This document shows positions 1 to 10,876 of a stretch of 64,000 nucleotides of DNA, piece by piece (position 1 is the stretch's first letter; each line of letters opens with the position of its first letter). The notes under the pieces are model-generated. The model did no database searches, was not told the DNA's origin, and worked only from the letters and a program-made list of their open reading frames with translations. Both the position numbers and the translations under genes were made by a program. The DNA is from Cunninghamia lanceolata (taxonomy: Eukaryota; Streptophyta; Pinopsida; Cupressales; Cupressaceae), in the NCBI GenBank assembly GCA_027924645.1, contig BSBN01001752.1, positions 14,995,001-15,059,000 on the forward strand, given 5' to 3'.

Positions 1-713
1 AATGAGTTCTTCTTGTCCTTTTTGATCTTTTGTAGGTTCTCCAACAGTTGGGTTAAAAGAAGTTCACAAAGATCATAGTCAGCATTTTCTTTTAGCATCT
101 GATAAGCTGTATAAATTACAGTTTTGGGTACTAAATTTTCCCTACTGGAGTGATATATCTTGTAACCAATTATCATGGATGCAAATTTGATATCCAGATC
201 AGTGATATCTTCAATTGTCATGGCTCTCTTGCCAAATTTTGATCTAGTTGCTTCATTCACTGTCTGATTCTTGACAAATTTGAGAACAGGTATCCCACCG
301 GATGAGTGCAATCTGGTAACTACCCTAATGGCATCCTTGGTTATCTTGAAAGGCCTTGTTAACCATATGAAGCTATCATGTATTCTACTTAGAACATATT
401 AGACCCATTCATTTTCTGCAAAACAGGGGAAATGAATGCATTGTGCAAAATGTTTGTCCCAGATAGCCTTATACTATGGCTTGAGTTCAAATGAGTCATC
501 TATTAACTGATTGTGATAGATATCTACCATCTTGGATTCCCCAAAATCTTCAATGTTCGAATGAATATATGCCCTAACGTCTTCAGTATGCAAAACCCCA
601 TGCAGAATGCCAGAAAATGCCCCTAAGGGATCCACTTCTAGAGATTTGTAGGGATGTTTCTTAAATTTGGGGTGAGGCCTATCAGAAATCTTTACAACAT
701 TCAGAGTAGCCAT
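1..713 (-). pseudogene. N-terminal half of an unfamiliar retroelement accessory ORF, cut by the window edge
   Basis: Reads from ATG at 713 down to base 1 in one frame, interrupted by a TAG (about 474) and a TAA (about 370), with no frameshift. It starts MATLNVVKISDRPHPKF and continues past the stops with IWLTRPFKITKDAI and LVPKTVIYTAYQMLKE-like text. There are no protease, integrase, RT or RNase H motifs. It lies downstream of a gag with zinc knuckles, with no room for pol between. The C-terminal half of what is probably the same protein type sits at 57830-59773, next to an LTR of the same family as the one at 2595-3610. Function unknown. A structural, envelope-position or host-derived protein of a non-autonomous element are all possible. 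Confidence 0.5.
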
Positions 714-1352
714 CTTAAAGATTCAAAGAAAGTTTGAACAAGAGTGAAAAGTACCTTTTTACACTTCTAGGTTTCACAGAATGAGCTGGATCAGATTGCT
801 GGAAGAATTGTCTTCTGTGGTTGATCTTTGAGAGGCTTGAGACATTTTGTTTACAGATCTCTTTTCCTCTTCTTCTCGAGTGCAAATGTGTAAATGATGA
901 TCAAATGAGCCCTTTTATCTCTAACCAAACCCTAATTTGACATTGCAATAAATGCGCAACTTAAGTTATTCTAGTTGCCTAGTTCTCCTTGTTCTGAGAA
1001 GAATCTTTTCTGGATCACTAGGAAGCATTTAGAGTTGTCCTTGGTGATGATTGACAGTCTATCTTCCTTTCCCCAAACATTTCATTGATCCACAGATCAA
1101 GATTCCTTAGTTTGAATCATATTAGATCTAGCTGTGAAAAACCTACTTCTCACCAGATGACTGTTGAACCGGATTAGTCTTTAACCTGTTCAAACCCACT
1201 TGCAGATCTTCCATCTCTTTACCAAAGCTTATTTAGATGTTCCTTTGTGAACCCTTTAATCCGCAATGTTCTTTGTGCTAATTCCGGCACCAATTAACTG
1301 GCTGGGGGAAAAAGTTTTTCCTTGTGTCTCCCCCTGAGCCAAAGCTCACTTT
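714..1352 (-). other. Non-coding spacer between gag and accessory ORF of the minus-strand element
   Basis: No supported ORF. On the minus strand there is a G-tract (complement of the CCCCC near 1330) just after gag, then AT-rich sequence leading to the accessory ORF. It may hold a leader or splice acceptor for the second ORF, but I see no decisive signal. Confidence 0.4.
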
Positions 1353-2560
1353 TTAATTTCTGGAAGGAATATCAGCACCAGATTCTGGTGTGGATCCATC
1401 CCCTACATTCTCTATACTTCTCTTCACCCAAATCTTGTTCATCTCACTTTGAACTTCATCCGCATTAACTTTTCCTTTTCCCTGGTCTTGATTCTGATTA
1501 TGATGTACCGGACCTCTTTTGTCCTGATTCTTGCTTCTACAGAATTTGGCAATATAACCACATCTATTGCAATTGTGGCAAACAACATTTCTTTGCATAT
1601 TTGATTGATATCCTCTTGATCTACATTGATTAGCCATATGACCCATTCTATTGCATGCATAACATCTACCATTGAATGAATTGTTCATTTGCATATTTCT
1701 GCATTCATGAAATTTGTGACCATACCTTTTGTAGTTGAAACACTGTCCGAAGAAGGATGTATTAGTCTAATTCATTCTCTTTCTGCACTGATTAGCTTTA
1801 TGACCAAAGTTATTGCAGTTGTGGCAGTATCCATTGAAGGATGGATATCTTTAAGCATTAGGTTGCCTTACTGGAGGTCTTCTAGGCCTGTTCCTTGGAT
1901 TTTCTGATCCAAATTTTTTCTGACCAGATCCGGAGCTTTCACCTTTCTCATATCCCAAGCCATGCTTGTCATCTACCCTCTTTTGGCTTTCAAGAAGAAC
2001 TTCAAGTTGAGCAGAACTTATCTTGAATTTCTCTTTGTATTCATTTGTTGTTTGAAGATCCTTTTTAAGAGAGTCAATTCTCAAGTTTTTCTTCATTATG
2101 TCTAGCATCTTCAAGATCAGATTTAAGATGTTTGATTATTCTATCCATCTTGTGGTAGTCTTCTGATTTCTCTTTGAGAGATTATCTTAGATCATCTTCA
2201 GTTTTTCTTTTCTCTTCAATTTCTTGGGTAAATTTCATAACTCCTAATTTCATTTCATGTCTTACCATAATGATCTCTTTTGATAACTTTTCACATAACT
2301 TGGTTTTCTCCTTCAGATCTTCATTTGTATTATTGGCTTCACCTTGACTTGCCAATTGCTAAAGTAGATCCTTTCTCTTTTTCATAGAGAGACTCAGTTT
2401 CCCTTTTAGTTCATTTATGAAATCATTAGCCTGTTTGAGTCTTTCCTTTAATTCATTGACTTCAGAATTAGATTATTCAAGATCATCTAAGGCAGACTGA
2501 AGTTGTTCCCTCATGCCATACACATCCATTTGAATTCCCAAATCTTCCTCAAGCTGTTAG
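1353..2560 (-). pseudogene. Retroelement gag: coiled coil, LGYEKGESS motif and four zinc knuckles
   Basis: Minus-strand gag remnant. The 5' part (about 2540-2100) encodes a charged heptad-rich coiled coil with several in-frame stops. At 1851-2114 comes LESQKRVDDKHGLGYEKGESS, a motif common after the coiled coil in plant copia gags. Four zinc knuckles follow at about 1830-1530: CHNCNNFGHKANQC, CFNYKRYGHKFHEC, CYACNRMGHMANQC and CHNCNRCGYIAKFC. The second has Tyr for the second Cys and the fourth has Tyr for His; each is explained by one transition. The reading ends DIPSRN-stop at 1353. Gag packages the element RNA in virus-like particles. No protease or pol follows, so the element depended on enzymes from elsewhere. 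Confidence 0.7.
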
Positions 2561-2580
2561 GCTTTGTTTGGAGGAACCTA

Positions 2581-2594
2581 GCTCTGATATCGAT
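2581..2594 (-). promoter_or_regulatory. Primer binding site of the minus-strand element
   Basis: Minus strand reads ATCGATATCAGAGC directly after the LTR end, close to the usual initiator-Met tRNA site TGGTATCAGAGC. Reverse transcription would start here. It fixes the LTR end at 2595 and the element's orientation. Confidence 0.7.
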
Positions 2595-3610
2595 TGTTGA
2601 TAACTGAGAGGGGGGGGTGAATCAGCTATCTTAATTAATTTAACTTTTTGTTCTTCTTTAACAATTAGTGCAGCATCAAAGCAAACAAGCATCCATAAGC
2701 ATGAAAGTAGAAACAAAGTCAATACACATAACACAATGATTTTGACGTGGAAAACCCTGTTAAGGGAAAAACCACGGGGTGACTAACCCAAGAATGTATT
2801 CTCTGTTAGAAGAATAGAAGTACAAAATGGCACTTGCCAATTAGGGCTCACTGCCCAAGCACAATACTCACAAGAGGCTCACTGCCTACAAGAGACTCAC
2901 TGTCTACAAGTTATAAAGAGAGTAACAAGATATTTGAACTGATGAGAAGCATCCACATATGCTAGAGTTTAGTTCTGGTTAGGCCTAGTATACTAATCTA
3001 CTGCACTTCATCCTTTCTCTTCTTTTGTGCTACTGTCCTTTCACATACTGGACCTGCCTTACTGCTTCCACACTACTCTTCTACTTTTCTTCGCACACAC
3101 CAACACACAACACACACCTTCACATCGAAATCCATCTGGTATATATATCCACACAAAGGATTTCATTCTCTTTCTAGTCGGCATCCGAAATAGTCAATAT
3201 TTTCCCAAACTCTAGTCTGTCGGCTGAATCCTTGCTTACCAAGTGATGTGGATCAAAAAGATACTTATAGAAGTCATCTAACATGTCAGCCAATCATGAA
3301 TGATACCTTAAGAACCTTGATCACCATCAACATCTCATCCGGAATAATGTATGATGCTCTACCGGTCAGTTCTTCCTTTATGTACTCTGCCAAACAGGAC
3401 CCCAATACTTAGATGCTCATATCTCTTTACTCTTTCATCACCGGAGGTTCAATCCCTGGAATCTATTAGTCAAGGTGCTCCTCTTGACTTCCCCAAGTCC
3501 GCACTTTACAAAGATACTTCTTGTAAGAGATCCAGACCTGACTGTCAGACCTTGCCACATGCTCTGTTCTTGCTTACAAGACCAAAGTATTCTTCAATCT
3601 GACTTCCGGT
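2595..3610 (-). mobile_element. 5' LTR (about 1 kb, start truncated) of the minus-strand pol-less element
   Basis: On the minus strand the LTR ends GATTCACCCCCCC..CTCAG..ATCAACA at 2595, next to the PBS. A TATA-like run (TATATATA) lies near 3140. GGCAGTGAGCC motifs cluster at 2860-2910 and a two-stem hairpin at 2746-2776. The text around 3330-3460 aligns by eye with 60270-60340, so this LTR and the one at 60024-61132 are one family. The expected TGTTG start is missing; similarity stops near 3610 where another element's gag remnant begins, so the upstream boundary is approximate. Confidence 0.65.
2746..2776 (-). promoter_or_regulatory. Conserved two-stem hairpin in LTR
   Basis: Minus strand: CGTGG, U-tract, CCCT, loop, AGGG, U-tract, CCACG. 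Outer and inner stems are separated by U-rich internal loops. Seven other LTRs in the window have the same layout with different paired bases. Likely an RNA structure of the R/U5 region. Confidence 0.55.
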
Positions 3611-3632
3611 AAAGACACACCATGTCCTGCAG

Positions 3633-4520
3633 ATGTGTGGGATGAACTTTGTTGCCATCAATGACAACAATCATGAAGCTACAATGTGTCTCTTGCCAAC
3701 AGTTTTTGAAGGAGAAAAAGAATTTAATGATGAAGAAAGAGATTTCTTTGAAGGTGAAGAAGATTGTGGAGTTGATATTGAAGGAGAACTTCTGTGTGCC
3801 CTAGATACAATCAAACAACTTAATGAAGAAAACAGGAGACTAAAAGACCATCTTCAACAAGAAAAAGAATCCAAGAACAAGCTATGTTCAGATTTTGGAA
3901 AAGCTTTTTTAGAGTTTGAAAATGCCAGAAATCAGATTGCAGAATTAAAAATTCATGTTAATGAATCTGATAAATTGATTATTAGTCTAAAAACTAAGAT
4001 TGAGGAAGCTAAAAGAATGATAGATATGACTAAATCTGATTGTGAAGTAAAAAGAATAGAATGTCTAAAGTTAGAGGCAGAAATAATCTCTTTAAGAAAG
4101 GATTTGGAAAAGGCTTCTTCTAAACTTCACAAGAATATTCAATTTGACAAGAGTACTGAATGTTTGAATGAAATATTGAGTAGTCAGAAAAACTACAAGG
4201 ATCATTTTAGTTTAGGATATGAAAAAGGGGAAAGCTCTGGTGTTAAAGATGAAGTTAAAAGGGAAATAGTTTTTTCAACAATAGATAGGAAGAGTTTTCA
4301 AGTTAGGCAGACTCCTAGGCAGAAGATAGATCTGAATTATCATTTTGCTATTTCTGATGATGACAAGAAGAAATCCAAGGATAAAACTGCTGATATTGGG
4401 AGAAAAAGAACTAACAGTTTTTCAAGACCTTCATCTATCAAGAAATATCATTCAAGAAAGCCAAGGATAAAACTGCAAGACAATAGGAGTGAGAATTTAG
4501 TTTCCAAGTATAGTTCATAA
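3633..4520 (+). pseudogene. Copia gag C-terminal part (coiled coil, LGYEKGESS) of a decayed plus-strand element
   Basis: Open for 295 codons. A Glu/Asp-rich start is followed by a long coiled coil (about residues 55-190: IKQLNEENRRLKDHLQQEKE and similar heptads). Next comes SECLNEILSSQKNYKDHFS-type text with LGYEKGESSG, then a basic Ser/Lys-rich tail that stops at 4520. The zinc knuckles and all of pol are missing; about 1 kb of 3' untranslated sequence follows up to the polypurine tract at 5573. The layout matches the gag C-terminal region of sirevirus-like copia elements. The open frame is probably survival by chance after an internal deletion. The Met start is not meaningful, because sequence upstream belongs to the neighbouring LTR. 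Confidence 0.6.
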
Positions 4521-5585
4521 AAACCTCTAAAAGGTTGTATATGATAATGATAGTTTTTAATCCTTAACAGTGTGCTTTGTCAAGCTGTAATGTTGAAGAT
4601 AGTATAACCCTATTTTATGGCAGTGTAGCTCTGTCTTTTTTATGATAGTCAGTATATGAAATCAATATGTTTTAATTTGGTTTTATTATTTTACTGATAC
4701 TGCTCCTAGTATAATCTTTATACTGCTAATACTACTCTACTATTTCAAGCAGTGATATTACCTAGTTTTTTGACAGTGCTTTAGTCTCTGAACAGTGATA
4801 TTGTGCAATGATAGTGGTATGACATGATTTGCAATAACAATGGTAAAACAATGACAAGCTTGCTTGGATAGGCAATAAACAGTAAACATTAAAAGTACAG
4901 TCTTGCAATGGTCTTTTTGCTGACAGTGTAGTGACCAAGGTAGATAAAGGTATGTTTCATGACGAGATGGTGGACAACTTTAGATGACAAGTTTGTCATC
5001 TACATACTTGAGGATAAAAAATACAAAGTCTAGTGGGTGCATTGTGATGGGCCTATGTCAACAAAGTGTTTATGTTGCAATGATATGTGGTAATAGTGCT
5101 AATGTCAAGACAAGACATGGTTTGATATGATGTAAATAGTGATATTTCTTGCTTTAAGTATATGATACAAATGCTATTTAATCTCTAGATCAAGTTATTT
5201 GATGGTGTTTGTTGACCCCACACATACTTGCTTGCACATAGTGTTTAGTATTACTGAGATCATCTTCAAGGGGAGCTTGTTAATGGTGACAGTGATATTC
5301 TACCAGCATCTTCAGTTGTTGTCTTTACTTTGATATGTCTATGTTCATTTATATGGTACTAACAAGTGTAGGTGTGTTTCAGGCTATTCTGAGTTCTACT
5401 GCTTCATTGGATAGTCATGGTATATCTGGTATGCTCTAGTTTTGTTTTTCATTTCAGGCATTTGTTGATCTCTGATTTTTATTATCTTCTGGACGCATTG
5501 GCACACTTTCCTTCCTCCCTTTGTCTTTGATGTCAAAAGGGGGGAGTGAGAGTTGTGTTTTGCCATCATGGACAAAGGGGGAGTT
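4521..5585 (+). other. 3' untranslated part and polypurine tracts of the decayed copia element
   Basis: No coding signal. Two G-rich purine tracts occur, AAAAGGGGGGAG near 5536 and GACAAAGGGGGAG at 5571-5583, the second directly before the LTR. The same pair (with ACCATGGACAAAGGGGGAG) precedes the 3' LTR at 30928, so the two elements are related. Confidence 0.6.
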
Positions 5586-6954
5586 TGTTGTCCTCAGTTG
5601 TTGTCCTTGATGTCAAAGACACAATCTCTCTTAGTTTGATATGGTATAGTATCTGTATAATGATAGTGTGCATTTTGATAGTGAATGTTGCTATGGTACG
5701 ATCATATCTTTCTGGTTCAGTCAGTTGTTTGATACAGTGGTACATGCTAGCATATGCTTGACAGTTGGCACATGTTTGTTATGGTATCATGCTAATGATA
5801 CATCGTCATATTGTTGTTGGTTTGACATATGACAGTTCACATATGTTCTCATGGTTCATATTGTTTATGCACTTGATCTTTTGTGCTTTGTGCTCTTATG
5901 CTCTTTTGGGATGATGACAGTTGGATATCTTTGTATCTTTGTGTTGATATAGCTTGCTCAGGTATATGGTTGTTGGTAATTGACATGATGACAATACACA
6001 ACTTGATATGTATTGTGATACATAGTTTGATGCCAAGACAGTAGACAGTTTGATGATATTCTTTGCTTACTTTGACACTTTGTTTGATACACTCATTCAT
6101 TCAGTTGAGCTAGTTTCCGAATAGGCAGATTGGTCGTTGGCACTATGACATTATGATAGCAGACATATATTAAATGTGGATTCATGTTCAGTTTCGCATC
6201 TTTCATTAATAGTGGTCCTCTCGATCATGTTGACATGGTTTGACATTTTTTTTATCATGTTTAGTTCGGTTTCATAATGATATGGTATTCCTTCTTACTT
6301 GGTGGTGATGAGTTGTTGTCCCACTTGGCATTTATATTTGGCAGTGATGTCAAACATTATATGACTTTGCATATTTTGTAATTAGCATCATAATTGTTGT
6401 CTTGATTTTTGTCTTGGCGCCTTGAAATTGGAATATTTGATGACTTGGTATTAAGTTGAAATATATGGTATATCATATGTTTTTGATGCCATATCTTTTC
6501 GATGTCCACGAGTACTTTTTCCTAGCACTCAATTAAACACCTTGCAAAATATTAAGAGAACATCATTGATGTTTCAAGATTAATTTGGTAACCGATAAAG
6601 AAGGTTTTTTTTTACAAAGCATAAATGGTGAAGACGGGTTTCTTTTAGGGTTAACTAGCTCATTTGGTCACTTAGCTCAAAAGGCAAAAATGATGTTTAA
6701 TCATTTAATTTTCACTATCTATTATCCTCTCCATGAGGGTTTGGCTGCCATCATAGAAGGGTATGCAATTGTGTGTGTGGTTGTGTATACACCTGATGTA
6801 ATGTTGAGGATAGATGACTGAATGCATTATCATTGATGTTAGATCAGAGTTGTTGTATTGGGATTTAGTGAAACAGAGTGTCCCTCTGTAATTATTTTTT
6901 TTTCATGCTTGAAACATGTATTGAAAGGTCAAGTCAGTGACACCAAAATTACCT

Positions 6955-7095
6955 TTGCCAGTGAGGCATTTTGTGTAGCCAATGAGGCTTTGCCAGTGAG
7001 GCATTTTGTGTAGCCAGTGAGGCTTTGCCAGTGAGGCATTTTGTAGCCAGTGAGGCCTGTAATCAGTGAGATTCATTAAATAAGGCAGTGAGGCA
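6955..7095 (+). repeat. Cluster of GCCAGTGAGGC mini-repeats in LTR
   Basis: At least five near-identical copies of GCCAGTGAGGC in about 140 bp, separated by TTTTGTGTA-like spacers. Each is a 3-bp inverted repeat (GCC/GGC) around the loop AGTGA. Confidence 0.75.
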
Positions 7096-7104
7096 TTTTT
7101 TTGA

Positions 7105-7134
7105 GTGGTTTTTATGCCCGGGAGGGTTTTCCAC
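7105..7134 (+). promoter_or_regulatory. Conserved two-stem hairpin in LTR
   Basis: GTGG, U-tract, CCC, loop GGGA, GGG, U-tract, CCAC. Same two-stem plan as the other LTRs, with CCC/GGG as the inner stem. Confidence 0.55.
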
Positions 7135-7562
7135 TTAGGACAATCTCTGTGTTGTGGTTACTTGCTCTGCTCATGAGTTTTTGTTCATTATTTCATAATT
7201 TAACTGTTATATGATGCTCATAGTAAAATATTACAAATGCGTAACACTTTGGTGCTTATCTCAGTCCAATGAAATAATAATCTACCTCTATTGTTTGTCT
7301 TGATGAATTGTTCAAATGATTCCTTATAGTTCACAAACAGTTATTATGTCTTTTCATGCTCACAAATTGGTTTGATATTTCATCTTGGTTTTTAAATGAA
7401 TGTCTTGCTTTCACTATTCAAGGTTGAAGTTCACAGTTGGTAAAAGTTAATTAGGTGTTGCCAAAACATATCTATTTTATAAGACACTGATTCACTCACC
7501 CCCCCTCTCAGTGTCTTGCATACTCCAACAATATTTTCCATCTCTTTTCGGTGGTTGAGTTA

Positions 7563-8857
7563 ATGGTGTCTTCCACCTCATCTCGCAAATGATTTTTCAA
7601 TGAATTTGAGAGGGAAACGTCCACTGTGTCTAAAAAATTATACGATGCATTCATTAACCACCGAGGCCCTGACGTAAAAGAAACTCTGGCTTTTGTTCTT
7701 TATGAATCACTAGAGGAAAATGAATGTTGCACATTTATTGATGATCGAGAAATAGAACTAGGAGATTCAATTAACTTCGTCATGCAAAATTCCATATACT
7801 CTTCAAGTGTGCAAATCGCCATCTTCTCACCATGATATGCGAAGTCCCCTTGGTGTCTAGATGAGCTGCTTCTCATGTTGAGAACCAAGGCCCGGTTTAT
7901 TCCTATATTTTGTGATGTGAAGCCTTCTGACCTTCACTATCCTGACAAGGGAGTTTATAAAGCTATATTCGTTGAACATAAAAGAAAGAAAAGATTCAGC
8001 AAAAAGAAGCTTGACAAATGGAAAGCAGCCCTCTAATTTTCTGCAGGCTTCTCTAGCCACGAATTCCGTACATCTGAAGAGTAAGACTTGTTTTGTTTTT
8101 CCTATTTTTGTTTCAACCTATTATGATTCAGCTTTTTATTTTTTGCTTTTTACCCTCTCCATATTGATTTTGAATTCTCATTCCCTTGAAATTGTCAGTG
8201 ATGTCATCATGTTGTGTACAAAGATTGCCTCGGCTATGCAACAAGAGGTTGGAAAGACATTTAAGGGCTTCCCAGGATACGTGGAAGCTGTAAAACATCA
8301 GAAAGGTGTTCATACAGACTCAACAGAGTCAACAAGTACATTAGCACAGATGAAGAAATCTAGTCTTCTGCCCAGAGATTCACATCCAGTGGGTATAGAT
8401 TCCAAAGTTGAACAAATGTTAGGCTTGTTAAACAAGCCAAAAGTTCAAGTTCTAGCCGTTGTTGTTATGGGCGGTTCGGGGAAGACATTTCTTCTCCAAA
8501 ATGTCTACTAAGCTGTAAAATCCAAGTATGATCATTCTATTTGGCTCTATATTTCTAAGTCTTATTCTGTCAATAATTTGCAACATGATATAGCATCACA
8601 CATAGATTTAAAGAAAGAAATCGTGGACGGTGCCGTAACTGAAGAGAGAGCGGCTGAATTGATTCATGGCCGTCTAGAAGGGAAACAATGTATTAGTGTC
8701 CTCGATGATCTGTGGACACTCTCTACTGAAGATAATTTGATTTATAAACTTGGTCTGCCGTCTGATAAACATTGTAAAGTTCTGGTTAGCACAAGGAATA
8801 AGCTCTAAATTCAACTGCTCATATTTATGAGATGAAAAATTTGTCAGATGAAGAGAG
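7563..8857 (+). pseudogene. TIR-NB-LRR disease-resistance pseudogene, copy 1, 5' part (TIR and start of NB-ARC)
   Basis: Starts MVSSTSSRK at 7563, chosen as the only upstream in-frame Met after the LTR. Exon 1 encodes a TIR domain: YDAFINHRGPDVKETLAF, FIDDREIELGD and YAKSPWCLDELL. It is broken by TGA at 7590, TGA at 7833 and TAA at 8034. A 118-bp intron (8081-8198, GT-AG) joins in phase to exon 2, with LLPRDSHPVGIDSKV, P-loop MGGSGKTFLLQNVY near 8466, kinase-2 SVLDDLW and RNBS-B KVLVSTRNK. Further damage is a TAA at 8509 and a 7-nt deletion near 8804. At 8858 a copia element interrupts the gene, which resumes at 32930. Such proteins are cytosolic immune receptors that switch on ADP/ATP exchange. 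Kinase-2 ends in Trp, which is typical of non-TIR NB domains, so the TIR pairing is unusual. Confidence 0.85.
8853..8857. repeat. Target-site duplication, left (GAGAG)
   Basis: GAGAG directly before the 5' LTR. The matching AAGAG is at 32930-32934, with one mismatch. In the paralogue near 40460 the sequence runs through without a break. Confidence 0.75.
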
Positions 8858-10812
8858 TGTTGGCTTCCTTCTTCTCCTTAGTTGTTGTCCTTGATGTTCA
8901 AACACATGGTTTTGTGGAATCCTATTGATCCTATTGCATGCTATGACTACAACACTGTTGGTATTATGATGTTTGGGTTTCATGCTCTTGCACCTTGCAC
9001 TTTGTGGTCTATCTATGTTTTCATGGAATACATGATATTAGTTTGATAGCTTGGTTTCTTTATTGATAAGCATCTTCAGGATATTGATGGTGAACAGCTT
9101 GGTTTCTTTGTTGATCACAAAAACATCCTTATAATATTGTTGGTTTGTTATAGTTTGCATAACATTTCATCTACTCAGATGATGCTTCAGGGTTTGCCTA
9201 TGTGACCTCTATGATATTTTGTTCTACAATAACAGGTATTGATGTATTTTTTATTAGATTGGTTAGCACTATGTTTTCAGTGGGCATTGCGCTATTATGG
9301 CAAAAATCATTGATCTTGGGTTCACGTTCAGTATAGCTCGGGTTGGCATCCTTTATAAGGCATCTCTATGTGCATTAATGTCTTGATTAGTTCAACATGG
9401 ATTGGCTTCTTTAATCATATTCACATATTATATTGTCCCCATTATGATGCACTGCTGTAGTGATATTGACACACATGGCAACAGTTTTATTATTTCTTAT
9501 GAGCTATGGTCTAAGGTTTGTAATGTTGTTTAAGTGATTGACCATGGTCAGATGTCTCTTGTATCATTCTCCTAGTGAGCACCACATACTACACATATTC
9601 TTCATCGGCATGTTCTTAAGTGATGACCTCCTAAACAAGTTTATGGAGTTTTCAACATGGTAAAGTGCAAGTCTTTCTTCGTTGAAAGTCACTGGTCTCT
9701 TTAGGGTTACTTGTAGCTCTGGTTACATGGTGATTAATGGGGAAAAGACATTCTTTGTTTCCTTTTCTTCATATGATAATGTTTGAGCTTCGGTTATGCG
9801 CTTCATTCTTAGAGTTTCATACCCTACGCAGAAATGATGAGGTTTTATGGATGGAAGTTCTGGATTTCACGGCAATCAGTTTGACTTTTGGCAGCAAGTG
9901 ATATTGTCATGATTTCTTGTCTCTTATTTTAGCTATTTTTGATTGTGGTAGTTATGATTACTCTTGCATAAAGTTTTCTTTTTGTTACAGTTATAGGCTG
10001 TCATGAATGATTAAGGGGAAATGTGTCTTTTGAGAATTTTTTTGAAAAGAATACATATTGTTTTCGCTATCAAAAATCTTTGCTTTAAGTGATGTGAATG
10101 AAGGTTACAACCCTGGTTAGGGTTTTGGAAAACATAAACCATGAATATACTGTTCTGTTCATGTTGAGCATTTACTATGTTGATCTCAATAGGATTTTGT
10201 TACTACGGTTAAGGTTCATGACATATCTTACGCGGTTTTGGTTTATAACTAAAAATTTTTGGGTATTCGATCAGACAAACTGTATAATAGTTATGGAGCC
10301 TCCAAAAAGTAGTTTTACCTAAAAAATAGAGAAACAAAATATGTTTTTGTACATGATATAAATATGTTACTCATATAGTGTGAATAATGCAGTGAGTACA
10401 AAAAGGTTGTTCATGCATTATTGATATTATATTAGTAAGGAGTGAAGTGAAACAAAGTATCCCTCTGTATGTAAATTTTTATATGACAGTTTTGTTAAAA
10501 ATGCTAGTGAGGCAAGTTGTAAGCCAGTGAGGCATTTTTTCGAGTGGTTTTATGCCAGGGGCTTTCCACTTAGGACAAATTGCTGTGTCTTTAATTTTGT
10601 GGTATGATTTCAATCTACTGTTGAATATCTCAGTTTCACATCTGCACATAATCATACAGATTTACTTTATTCTATGAACATATGCATTTGATCAATTCAG
10701 TTGAATGTATTTATCTTGAATTCAAATCAAAATATGCAATTATTTCTCCTAAAACAAAAAAATATCTAAGATACTGATTCACCCCACCCTCAGTATCTTC
10801 ACCACTCTAACA
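8858..10812 (+). mobile_element. 5' LTR of the copia element (1955 bp)
   Basis: TGTTGGCTTCC to CTCTAACA. Aligns almost end to end with 30928-32929; the 3' copy is longer by small internal duplications such as AACTTGGTTT near 31125. GCCAGTGAGGC and the two-stem hairpin (10544-10569) lie about 250 bp before the end. Confidence 0.92.
10544..10569 (+). promoter_or_regulatory. Conserved two-stem hairpin in 5' LTR
   Basis: GTGG, U-tract, GCC, short loop, GGC, U-tract, CCAC. The matching copy in the 3' LTR is at 32659-32684. The inner stem is GCC/GGC here, unlike CCC/GGG at 7105-7134. Confidence 0.55.
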
Positions 10813-10814
10813 AG

Positions 10815-10827
10815 TGGTATCAGAACC
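10815..10827 (+). promoter_or_regulatory. Primer binding site (initiator-Met tRNA type)
   Basis: TGGTATCAGAACC, two bases after the LTR end. It matches the start of the plant copia consensus TGGTATCAGAGCC with one difference. Confidence 0.85.
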
Positions 10828-10876
10828 AAACCTTTTGTCTTTAAGGCCTAGTCAGCCTAAGGGGATTCCTGGTTGA

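Larger units (their letters stand above)
5586..7530 (+). mobile_element. 3' LTR (1945 bp) of the decayed copia element
   Basis: Begins TGTTGTCC after the polypurine tract and ends CTCAGTGTCTTGCATACTCCAACA. Start and length resemble the LTRs of the element at 8858-32929 (1955 and 2002 bp). Repeated GCCAGTGAGGC motifs lie at 6958-7090 and a two-stem hairpin at 7105-7134. GATTCACTCACCCCCCCTCTCAG-type text lies near the end. The NB-LRR pseudogene begins 33 bp beyond it. Confidence 0.7.

Noticed and set aside
1439..1672. 77-codon minus-strand ORF over the zinc knuckles
   Set aside because: Alternate frame of the knuckle-coding gag.
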